Assembly (NCBI RefSeq): GCF_003268595.1
Contig: NZ_CP029797.1
Span: 517,501-581,500, forward strand
Reading direction: 5' to 3'
DNA length: 64,000 nucleotides
Source of the DNA: Paraliobacillus zengyii
GTDB taxonomy: Bacteria; Bacillota; Bacilli; Bacillales; Amphibacillaceae
Shown here: piece after piece, positions 20,157 to 28,235 of the stretch
How the letters are laid out: every line of letters begins with the position of its first letter
How positions within the stretch are numbered: position 1 is the stretch's first letter
The notes under the pieces: model-generated
Database searches by the model: none
Told to the model about the DNA's origin: nothing
The model's input: only the letters and a program-made list of their open reading frames with translations
Made by a program: the position numbers and the translations under genes

Positions 20157-22664
20157 ATGAAAGATAAGATGAAAAGATTAATTTATTTATTAGTAATGTT
20201 TACTTTATTAACTGTTCTTATTGCATGCACTAATGATAGCGCTACCAATGAAAATGAAGAAGTTGAATCTGAACAAGAAGAGACTGGCGGTGAAACTGAT
20301 TCTGATGGACCTATAGAGCCTATAGAACCTGAAGAATTAGGATCTGGAGATGTTAAATGGGAGGAAATAGAAACAGCTTATGGGTATTCATTAGTTACCA
20401 ATGAAGATGGAGAAACACTAGGTAGTTCTAATGAGTCTAGTGTTGAGCTAATCCAAGTTGATGGGTTTGCTTTCAAAGATTTGAACAAAAACAACTTGTT
20501 GGATGCATATGAAGATTGGAGATTAGAAACAGATGTAAGAGCACAAAACTTAGCAACATTGTTGCCTGAAGAGGATATAGCAGGGATGATGCTTTACAGT
20601 GGACACCAACGTGATCTTAGTGAGAACTTAACAGAAGAACAAATTACATTTTTAGATGGTGGTCTTCGAGCAGTTCTAAATGCAGCGCCATCAGTATCGG
20701 CAGAAGACACTGCTAAGTGGAATAATGCTATGCAAGCTTATGTTGAAGGAATTGGTCTTGGTGTTCCAGTTAATACGAGTACAGATCCAAGAGATGAAGG
20801 TATATCTGTATGGCCCTCTAACCTTGGTTTAGCAGCAACTTTTGATACTGCGATTGCTAGCGAGTCTGCAGCTACTGTATCAGAAGAATACCGACATTTA
20901 GGTATAACTACGCTGCTTGGACCTCAAATCGATTTATCATCTGAACCAAGATGGTCGCGTATTGTAGGAACGTTTGGCGAAGATCCTGCATTGTCTAGAG
21001 ATTTAACTCAAGCTTATGTAAACGCTGTCCAATCGACCTATGATGAAAGTGATTCTGATTTAGGATGGGGAGAAAATAGTTTAAATGCAATGATAAAACA
21101 CTGGCCTGGTGACGGCGCGGGTGACAGTGGACGTGAATCACATTCAGAAACTGGTGAATATACAGTTTATCCTGGTGGACAATTCGAGACACACTTAATT
21201 CCGTTCGTTGATGGCGGTTTTGATTTAGAAGGTGAAACTGGCTCAGCAAGTAGTATTATGACATCGTATTCAATTGCGTGGAGTGAGGATGGCTCACTTG
21301 GAGAGTTCCAAGGTACTTCTTTTAGTGACTATAAGATGGATCTGCTTAGAGAAAAATATGGTTTTGATGGTGTAATCACTACTGACTGGCGTGTAGTATT
21401 AGATCCGCCGCCTGAAGGTGAAGGTCAACCACACGGTGTTGAAGATTTAACTATAGCAGAAAGACATTATGTCGCTCTTATGCTAGGAGTGGATCAGTTT
21501 GGTGGAGTAAATGATCCAGTGCCTTTATTAGAAGCATATCAAATGGGTGTTGAAGAGCACGGGGAAGAGGTTATGCGTGCGCAATTTGAAGAATCTGCAG
21601 TTAGATTATTAAAAGGTTATTTTAGAACAGGATTATTTGAGAATCCTTATGTAGATGTTGCGCAAGCTTCAGAAGTGGTGGCGAATGACGAATATGTTCA
21701 AGCGGGATATGAAGCACAACTGAAATCTGTTGTTATGCTAAAAAACAGTAATAATACTATCCAAGCAGCAGAAGGTTCAGAAAAACCAACTGTCTATATT
21801 CCGATGATATTTAGGCCCGCATCTGAATCTCGTAGTGGTGTTACGCCTGCTTCATGGACACTACCAGTAGAAATTAAGGAAGCAGAACAATTCTATAATG
21901 TAGTAACTGACACGGTTAGCGAGGAACTTACGGGACCTGAAGATGAAGAAGGAAATCCTACTGTAACGGTTGACGATATTATTAGAGCAAGCTCCACAGA
22001 GATAGCAGATGTTGATTATGCTCTTGCTATTGTCGATAGTCCATCTAACGTAAATGCTAGAGGTGGAACTAATGAAGAGACTGGTGAATTTATTCCACTA
22101 TCAGTACAATATGGAACATATACAGCAGACTCTGAATCTGTACGAAAAGAATCTATATCTGGTGATATGGTTGAAGAAGTAGTAGAAGATACCTATGGTG
22201 CACAAACCGTAGAAGAAAAAGAGAATCGCTCATACTTTGGAAAAGAAGCTATGATTATTAATTCAACAGATCTAGATTCTATATTAGCTGCAGGAACTAA
22301 TGTTGCAGAAGATGTACCTGTTATTGCAGCTATTAGAGCAGAAAATCCGATGGTACTCTCAGAGTTTGAAAATGAAGTGGATGCAATAATCATGGGCTTT
22401 GGTATCAGTGATAGTGCATTAATGGAAGTAGCTTCAGGAAACTATGAGCCATCTGGTTTATTGCCTATACAAATGCCTGAAAGCATGGAAACGATAGAAG
22501 CACAATTTGAGGATGTACCACGTGATATGGAAACTTATGTTGATAGTGAAGGAAACAACTATGACTTTGCATTCGGACTAAATTATTCTGGTGTAATTCA
22601 AGATGAGCGTACAGAACAGTATGGTATCCCAGCTTTAGTTACCCCTGATAATACAGGAAATTAA
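20157..22664 (+). CDS. GH3 beta-glucosidase-type lipoprotein
   Basis: 835 aa exported glycosidase anchored by lipid. The signal peptide ends in lipobox LIAC (Cys24), followed by a Glu/Asp-rich linker to about residue 65. The GH3 barrel follows; the nucleophile is Asp410 in GVITTDWRVV, with KHWPGDGAGDSGRESH and MTSYSIAW; the alpha/beta sandwich (about 530-800) ends with FAFGLNYSG. The loop DLNKNNLLDAYEDW (about 107-120) looks like a calcium-binding EF-hand. GGGGAG precedes the ATG by ~9 nt. It has its own cre-like site and terminator. Exact linkage specificity is not visible. Confidence 0.9.
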   Translation: MKDKMKRLIYLLVMFTLLTVLIACTNDSATNENEEVESEQEETGGETDSDGPIEPIEPEELGSGDVKWEEIETAYGYSLVTNEDGETLGSSNESSVELIQVDGFAFKDLNKNNLLDAYEDWRLETDVRAQNLATLLPEEDIAGMMLYSGHQRDLSENLTEEQITFLDGGLRAVLNAAPSVSAEDTAKWNNAMQAYVEGIGLGVPVNTSTDPRDEGISVWPSNLGLAATFDTAIASESAATVSEEYRHLGITTLLGPQIDLSSEPRWSRIVGTFGEDPALSRDLTQAYVNAVQSTYDESDSDLGWGENSLNAMIKHWPGDGAGDSGRESHSETGEYTVYPGGQFETHLIPFVDGGFDLEGETGSASSIMTSYSIAWSEDGSLGEFQGTSFSDYKMDLLREKYGFDGVITTDWRVVLDPPPEGEGQPHGVEDLTIAERHYVALMLGVDQFGGVNDPVPLLEAYQMGVEEHGEEVMRAQFEESAVRLLKGYFRTGLFENPYVDVAQASEVVANDEYVQAGYEAQLKSVVMLKNSNNTIQAAEGSEKPTVYIPMIFRPASESRSGVTPASWTLPVEIKEAEQFYNVVTDTVSEELTGPEDEEGNPTVTVDDIIRASSTEIADVDYALAIVDSPSNVNARGGTNEETGEFIPLSVQYGTYTADSESVRKESISGDMVEEVVEDTYGAQTVEEKENRSYFGKEAMIINSTDLDSILAAGTNVAEDVPVIAAIRAENPMVLSEFENEVDAIIMGFGISDSALMEVASGNYEPSGLLPIQMPESMETIEAQFEDVPRDMETYVDSEGNNYDFAFGLNYSGVIQDERTEQYGIPALVTPDNTGN

Positions 22665-22724
22665 TATCAATGCTCGTTATAAATAGTTGAACGTAAGTTG
22701 AAGAAAGTTTTTAAAAAAGTAAAT

Positions 22725-22760
22725 AGAATCCCAAGGGAGAAATCTCTTGGGATTCTTTCT
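22725..22760 (+). terminator. Terminator of lipoprotein GH3 gene
   Basis: AGAATCCCAAGGGAGA (22725-22740) pairs with TCTCTTGGGATTCT (22743-22756) and is followed by TTCTT. Confidence 0.85.
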
Positions 22761-23023
22761 TAGAATGAGAATATAAGATGTAGGTAGTTAATTTAATGGA
22801 AGTTTCTTGTGATGGTTAACAATTGATTCACATACTAGAAAACAAGAGCCCCCCATAGAATTTAATTTGAGTTCCAAAGACAAATCATAATAATCACAAA
22901 TTAAATTTATCCCCTACCAGGCATTGAAAGCATACGGTAAGCATATATCCGATATTAGAGTGGTTTTATTTCTTGAAATATAATAATTAGTTATTTCTTA
23001 GCTTCTTCAGAAGATATAATTTT
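22761..23023. other. Gene-free region before the two-component genes
   Basis: No coding frame or known RNA seen. An 11-bp inverted repeat AATTTAATTTG / CAAATTAAATT (about 22860 and 22898) is present but weak evidence in such AT-rich DNA. Confidence 0.4.
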
Positions 23024-23060
23024 ACAGTTTATGCATGAAAACAACAGGTTGTGTAATTTG
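23024..23060 (+). promoter_or_regulatory. Candidate LytTR operator (site 2)
   Basis: ACAGTTTATGCAT (23024) and ACAGGTTGTGTAATTTG (23044) stand 20 bp apart. The second half-site resembles ACAGTTTATGTAATTTG before the first GH3 gene. Its place before the regulator gene suggests autoregulation. Confidence 0.5.
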
Positions 23061-23174
23061 TATATATGATGCTTTTCGATGTTATATAGTATAGATACTA
23101 ACTCATCTTGAAGCTGTTTCATGACAATATGTTGTCCATTGCATAACATAACATTCACTATTAGAGGTGATTTT

Positions 23175-23888
23175 ATGATTCATGTTGCTATTGTAGAAGA
23201 TGAAAAGATGTATGCGGATACATTAGAAGGATATATTATGCGGTATTCAGTTGAAAGTGGAGAGGAATTTAAGGTTGATATATTTTCGGATGGTGATGGA
23301 ATTACTAAGGACTACACACCTAAGTATGGAATTATTTTTCTGGACATAGAGATGAAGTTCATGGATGGTATGACAACAGCTAGACATATAAGGAATTCGG
23401 ATCAAGAGGTCATATTGATCTTCATAACTAATATGGCCCAATATGCAATTAAGGGCTATCAGGTGGATGCGATGAGTTACCTTTTAAAGCCAGTGCCTTA
23501 TTTTGCATTTTCACAAGAAATGAATCGTTCGATCGAGAGGTTAAAGCAGAATAAGAATAATAATAGTATTCTGCTTCCTAACAGCAATGGAATGGTTAAG
23601 GTTGATGTGAAAAGTATTCTTTTTATAGAAAGTTACAAGCATCGTATCATAGTTAACACGATGAATGAAAAATATTCATTTGTTGGTACTATGAAAGAGA
23701 TGGAGAACAGAATGAAAATGTACAAATTTTTTAGATGCAATAATGGCTATTTAGTTAATTTATTTCATGTGACTGGTGTAAAAGATAATGAAGCAATTGT
23801 AGGTGATGACTATATCCCTATTAGTCGTGCTAGAAAAAAAGATTTCCTTAACTCACTTACAGATTATGTAGGGGGATTATCGAAATGA
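23175..23888 (+). CDS. LytTR-family response regulator
   Basis: 237 aa, AgrA-like. Receiver domain at about 1-120 (VAIVEDEK, phospho-Asp in GIIFLDIEM, switch Thr in LIFITN, Lys in YLLKP), then a LytTR DNA-binding domain at about 140-235 (KVDVKSILFIESYKHRIIVNT, FFRCNNGYLVNLFHVTGV, IPISRARKKDF). ATG 23175 has AGAGGTGA 4 nt before it; the frame upstream to 23121 lacks a site. It overlaps the kinase gene by 4 nt (ATGA), so the pair is translationally coupled. Flanked on both sides by GH3 genes, its likely regulon. Confidence 0.93.
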   Translation: MIHVAIVEDEKMYADTLEGYIMRYSVESGEEFKVDIFSDGDGITKDYTPKYGIIFLDIEMKFMDGMTTARHIRNSDQEVILIFITNMAQYAIKGYQVDAMSYLLKPVPYFAFSQEMNRSIERLKQNKNNNSILLPNSNGMVKVDVKSILFIESYKHRIIVNTMNEKYSFVGTMKEMENRMKMYKFFRCNNGYLVNLFHVTGVKDNEAIVGDDYIPISRARKKDFLNSLTDYVGGLSK

Positions 23889-25204
23889 CTATCTCTGATA
23901 TTCCTAGAATCTTTACTGCAATAGTAGAGTGGGGTGCTTGTCTGGTTTTTATTATACCGAATAGGAAAGCATCAAGGAACTGGTATTGGATAATGATATT
24001 GTTGTTGTCACTATTAACTTTGATTGTTTACCATTTGATAGCAGATCATTTGCCTGTTCAATTTTGGTTAGTGGGTATGTTCGGAGCAGCTTTCATCATG
24101 TATATATTTATCAACCTTACATTAAATAGGGATCGTAGGTCAGCAGCCTATTATGCTGCGTTTGCATTTATTACTGCAGAGTTTATTCAGTCTTTGGAGT
24201 GGCAGATTCATACATTTATATTTGCTGAAAATCAAAGTGGTGAATTTTTATTAAGTATTCTATTTGCAATGTCTATATACGCTGGTGTATTGATAATAAT
24301 TTGGCACTATATATCCAGGAGCTTGCATCCTAATATTCATTTCTATGTTAGTAGTAAACTAATGTGGGCTACCATTATCATTGCAACTGGTGCATTTCTT
24401 GTTAGTAACATTAGTTTTGTTTATACAAACACGCCTTTTAGTGGGCGATTACCTCAGGAAATATTTTATATTAGAACCTTGGTTGATTTTTCTGCTTTAG
24501 TCGGTTTGTTTGTTCTTAAAGAACAGCATTTTCAATCACAGATAAAGTATGAGTTAAAATCCATCCAAGATATATTAAATAGGCAGTATGAGCAGTATAA
24601 AATGTCAAAGGGAAGTATTGAGATAGTAAATAGAAAGTACCATGATTTAAAGCATCAAATAGCCGTAATTAGAGCTGAAACAGATATAAGTAAAAAATCA
24701 GAGTATCTAGATGAGTTAGAAAAAGGGATTATGTTCTATGAAACTTATAATAAAACAGGCAATCATGTATTAGATACAATTTTAAATAGTAAATCATTAT
24801 TATGTAAGGAATATGAAATTAATATGACGTGTATTGCTGACGGACATTTAATTGACTTTATAGATATTATGGACATATGTACTATTTTTGGAAACGCATT
24901 AGATAATGCAATCGAGAGTGTTAAGCAAATAGAAGAAGTAGATAAACGTTTGATTAAAGTAGCCGTATTTAACCAGAATAATTTCCTTATAATTCGTTTT
25001 GAAAATTACTATGAAAGTAAACTTAATTTTGAAAAAGGTACGTTAACTACTACAAAGAAAAATAAAGACTACCATGGTTATGGAATTAAGAGTTTAAAGT
25101 ACACTGCTAAAAGCTATGATGGTTCAATGACAATTCATACAGAAGACAATTGGTTTAGGTTATGTATATTAATCCCAATAGAAGAAAGTAGTAACAATAA
25201 GTAA
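23885..25204 (+). CDS. GHKL sensor histidine kinase, AgrC-like
   Basis: 439 aa. About six or seven membrane spans fill residues 5-215, followed by a coiled segment, the phospho-acceptor region YHDLKHQIAVIRAE (about 255-268) and a HATPase of the AgrC/CitA-like group (N-box GNALDNAIESV, G-box YHGYGIKSLKY). No extracellular sensor domain is inserted, so the signal is read within the membrane, as for peptide or lipid-like ligands. There is no agrB/agrD-like gene beside it. Partner of the LytTR regulator. Confidence 0.92.
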   Translation: MTISDIPRIFTAIVEWGACLVFIIPNRKASRNWYWIMILLLSLLTLIVYHLIADHLPVQFWLVGMFGAAFIMYIFINLTLNRDRRSAAYYAAFAFITAEFIQSLEWQIHTFIFAENQSGEFLLSILFAMSIYAGVLIIIWHYISRSLHPNIHFYVSSKLMWATIIIATGAFLVSNISFVYTNTPFSGRLPQEIFYIRTLVDFSALVGLFVLKEQHFQSQIKYELKSIQDILNRQYEQYKMSKGSIEIVNRKYHDLKHQIAVIRAETDISKKSEYLDELEKGIMFYETYNKTGNHVLDTILNSKSLLCKEYEINMTCIADGHLIDFIDIMDICTIFGNALDNAIESVKQIEEVDKRLIKVAVFNQNNFLIIRFENYYESKLNFEKGTLTTTKKNKDYHGYGIKSLKYTAKSYDGSMTIHTEDNWFRLCILIPIEESSNNK

Positions 25205-25261
25205 TGTGAGGAGGGAAAATGATTATAATCTAATGTAAGTATATTTGATCAATATAATCAT

Positions 25262-27652
25262 TTGAATGATATGAAATATAGAGATTTGATTACGAAAATG
25301 ACAATAGAAGAAAAAGTTTCTTTGCTGGCAGGAAAAGACTTTTGGACGACTCATTCTATTGAAAGGTTAAATATACCTTCAATGGCAATGGCTGATGGCC
25401 CTCATGGTGTGAGAAAACAAGCTGAAAATGGCGATCATTTAGGTTTAGTAGAAGGTGTGAAAGCAACGTGTTTCCCAACGTCAGCAACAATGGCTAATAG
25501 TTGGAATGTTGAGATATGTGAAAGAATTGGTCAAGGTCTAGGTCAAGAGGCCGTAGCTAGCAATGTCAATGTTTTACTTGGCCCAGGTATGAATATTAAA
25601 AGGAATCCTTTATGTGGAAGAAATTTTGAATACTTTAGTGAGGACCCTTATCTATCTGGTAAATTAGCTGCAGCATATGTTAGAGGAATTCAAAGTAAAG
25701 GTGTTTCAGCGTGTCCAAAGCACTTTGCGGCTAATAATCAAGAGTATTTACGTATGACCAATGATTCAGTAGTAGATGAAAGGACTTTAAGAGAAATTTA
25801 CTTGACTGGATTTGAAATTGCAGTAAAAGAAAGTAACCCTAAGACAATTATGTCATCCTATAACAAAGTTAATGGTGAATATGCTAATGAAAGTGAAAAA
25901 CTCCTTAGAGACACTCTAATTGATGATTGGGGATTTAATGGAATAGTAGTCTCTGATTGGGGTGGAAGCAATGATCATGTTGAAGGAGTTAAAAATGGAA
26001 ATCACTTAGAAATGCCAACAACCGGAGGTGACAGTGATTATCAGTTACTTGAAGCTATAAAAAAAGGTGTAATTACTGAATCACTTGTAGATAAACGTGT
26101 TGAAGAGTATCTTGATGTATTATTCAGTGTTCAAATTCAAGGGGAACATCAAGTGAATTATGAAGAACATCACGAACTTGCAAGGAAAGCTGCAGAGGAA
26201 TCTATTGTTCTACTAAAAAATAATGACACGCTTCCTTTGAAATCGCATACAAAAATTTCAGTTATTGGAGATTTTGCAGAAACTCCTCGATATCAAGGAG
26301 CTGGTTCTAGTTTAGTGAATTCATATAAATTAGAAAGCACTATCGAAGTAATCTCTGATTATGAATTAGACTATATTGGTTATGTCCAAGGTTATGATCG
26401 TATTGGTAGAGCAGATTCTAATAAAATTAATGATGCAGTAAATTTGGCTGAAAAATCTGATGTGATTTTACTTTATATCGGTTTAGATGATGTTAATGAA
26501 GTAGAAGGTTATGACAGGGAGCATATGAAAATTCCTGAAAATCAAGTTCAACTAATTGAAGCGTTAGCTAAGTTGCCGCAACCAATTGTAATTGTACTTA
26601 GCTGTGGCGCACCAATAGATATGCGATGGAATGATCGTTGTGATGCTATTGTTCATGGGTATTTACCCGGCCAGGCAGGTGCAAAAGCAATACTTAATGT
26701 CATGGTAGGTAAAGTTAACCCAAGTGGTAAATTAAGTGAATCTTACCCATATGAATATAAGGATTTGAGTAATTACAACTATTATCCAGGTCTAGAAAAA
26801 ACAAGTGAATATAGAGAAGGGCTATATGTAGGATACAGATATTTTGATACAAATGCTGTTGATGTACGCTATCCATTTGGTTATGGACTTAGCTATACTT
26901 CATTCGAATATTCAGATATAAAGATTGATTCTAATAGTGTTAGATTTACTATTTTGAACACAGGTGATATGCAAGGCAGTGAGATTTCACAGTTATATGT
27001 AGGAAAGAAGTCAAAAGCAATCTATCGCCCACTTAAGGAATTAAAAGGTTTTAAAAAAGTTTATTTAGAACCTGGTGAATCTAAAGAAGTAGTTATTGAA
27101 TTTGATGACAAATCGTTTAGGTACTTTGATATTAATACAATGAAATTCCAAGTAGAAGATGGAGATTATGAAATTATGATTGGAGCATCTTCACGAGATA
27201 TAAGGTTATCGGGAACATTATATGTAAAAGGTGTGGAGGTTATTAGAGACACAAATATATCTAAAAGATATTTCAGTGGTGATGTTCAGCAGATTACTAA
27301 CGAAGAGTTTGAAGGCCTATTAGGACATAAACTTCCCGATGCCGATTGGGATCGAACAAAACCGCTAGGATTAAATGACTCTCTTACTCAGATGACATAC
27401 GCTAAAAGCAGGTTAGCAAGACTGGCAATCAAAATTCTTCTTACACTAAGAAAGCGCTCTTTTAAGAAAGGTAAACCTAATTTAAATATCCTTTTCTTAA
27501 CAAATATGCCATTCAGGGCAATTGCTAAAATGAGTGGAGGTACTGTTTCTATGGAAATGGTCGGAAATATTGTAACTATTGTAAATGGCCATTTTTTCAA
27601 AGGAACAAGCAGGCTGATAAAATCCTGGATTTGGTTAGGAAGGAGAGGTTAA
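25262..27652 (+). CDS. GH3 beta-glucosidase, soluble, start uncertain
   Basis: About 794-797 aa, canonical GH3 order: barrel (about 5-285) with GPHGVRKQ, KHFAANNQE and nucleophile Asp232 in IVVSDWGGSND; alpha/beta sandwich (about 310-520) with AGSSLVNSYK; fibronectin-like domain (about 570-655) with PFGYGLSYTSFEYS. A ~130-residue C-terminal extension, basic around 720-745, is unusual and may touch the membrane. No signal peptide. The natural protein start MKYRDLITKM (ATG 25271) or TTG 25262 has no ribosome binding site; the nearest, GAGGAGGG at 25208-25215, leads to a 4-codon ORF (see findings). Confidence 0.88.
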   Translation: MNDMKYRDLITKMTIEEKVSLLAGKDFWTTHSIERLNIPSMAMADGPHGVRKQAENGDHLGLVEGVKATCFPTSATMANSWNVEICERIGQGLGQEAVASNVNVLLGPGMNIKRNPLCGRNFEYFSEDPYLSGKLAAAYVRGIQSKGVSACPKHFAANNQEYLRMTNDSVVDERTLREIYLTGFEIAVKESNPKTIMSSYNKVNGEYANESEKLLRDTLIDDWGFNGIVVSDWGGSNDHVEGVKNGNHLEMPTTGGDSDYQLLEAIKKGVITESLVDKRVEEYLDVLFSVQIQGEHQVNYEEHHELARKAAEESIVLLKNNDTLPLKSHTKISVIGDFAETPRYQGAGSSLVNSYKLESTIEVISDYELDYIGYVQGYDRIGRADSNKINDAVNLAEKSDVILLYIGLDDVNEVEGYDREHMKIPENQVQLIEALAKLPQPIVIVLSCGAPIDMRWNDRCDAIVHGYLPGQAGAKAILNVMVGKVNPSGKLSESYPYEYKDLSNYNYYPGLEKTSEYREGLYVGYRYFDTNAVDVRYPFGYGLSYTSFEYSDIKIDSNSVRFTILNTGDMQGSEISQLYVGKKSKAIYRPLKELKGFKKVYLEPGESKEVVIEFDDKSFRYFDINTMKFQVEDGDYEIMIGASSRDIRLSGTLYVKGVEVIRDTNISKRYFSGDVQQITNEEFEGLLGHKLPDADWDRTKPLGLNDSLTQMTYAKSRLARLAIKILLTLRKRSFKKGKPNLNILFLTNMPFRAIAKMSGGTVSMEMVGNIVTIVNGHFFKGTSRLIKSWIWLGRRG

Positions 27653-28173
27653 TTATTATTACTCAGATAAGTAACTTTAGAGAAAAACATGCACAATTAT
27701 ATGAATTTATTATGTTTAATCTATTAAGTAATATTGCTACAATTACAAATTTCGTAGTTCTCAACATTAGTATGACTTTAATCTTTAAATCTATGACATC
27801 TACAGATTTTAACTTTTGGATTTTTAATTATACCTCAGAAAATGGTGGATTAGGAGCATTCTATTCTTTCTTAATTAGTTTTTTTGTTGCACAAGGTGTG
27901 AATTTTGTCGTTCAACGTAAACTGGTTTTTAATTCTAATAATAAATTGGGTGCAGCAATACCTATCTATTTATTTACAGTTATTGTTGTTTATATCATTT
28001 GTCTGTATATACCAACACTTGTCTTAGGACCAATATCAAGCGTTGTAGGCTCTTTCTGGGGTACTAATATTACTAACGCTATCAACATCATGGTACAGGT
28101 GATTATTATATATCCAGTACTAAAATTTATTGTGATGAAGAAAGTTCCCGAAGAAGATGCTCAAATTTCATAA
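27631..28173 (+). CDS. GtrA-family membrane protein
   Basis: About 172-180 aa with four membrane spans (near 30-55, 75-95, 105-125, 135-155 of the longer form). LYEFIMFNLLSNIATITNFVVLN and FFVAQGVNFVVQRKLVFN fit the GtrA family, thought to flip undecaprenyl-phosphate sugars or otherwise aid surface glycosylation. The frame opens at TTG 27631 inside the GH3 gene, overlapping its end by 22 nt. The only clear ribosome binding site, AAGGAG at 27640-27645, points to ATT codons at 27652-27660, so the start may be a rare ATT. Between two GH3 genes in one operon. Confidence 0.8.
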   Translation: MVRKERLIIITQISNFREKHAQLYEFIMFNLLSNIATITNFVVLNISMTLIFKSMTSTDFNFWIFNYTSENGGLGAFYSFLISFFVAQGVNFVVQRKLVFNSNNKLGAAIPIYLFTVIVVYIICLYIPTLVLGPISSVVGSFWGTNITNAINIMVQVIIIYPVLKFIVMKKVPEEDAQIS

Positions 28174-28235
28174 ACAAATAGCTATTCTTTTTTATGAATA
28201 TATCTAAAGTATTATAAAAGAAGGAAGGTTTTTTT

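Noticed and set aside
22860..22908. AATTTAATTTG/CAAATTAAATT inverted repeat as an operator
   Set aside because: Only A/T-rich words; such repeats arise easily by chance here, and no promoter lies close.
23175..25204. A full agr-like quorum system
   Set aside because: The kinase and LytTR regulator are AgrC/AgrA-like, but I found no AgrB-like protease or AgrD-like peptide gene in the flanking gaps.
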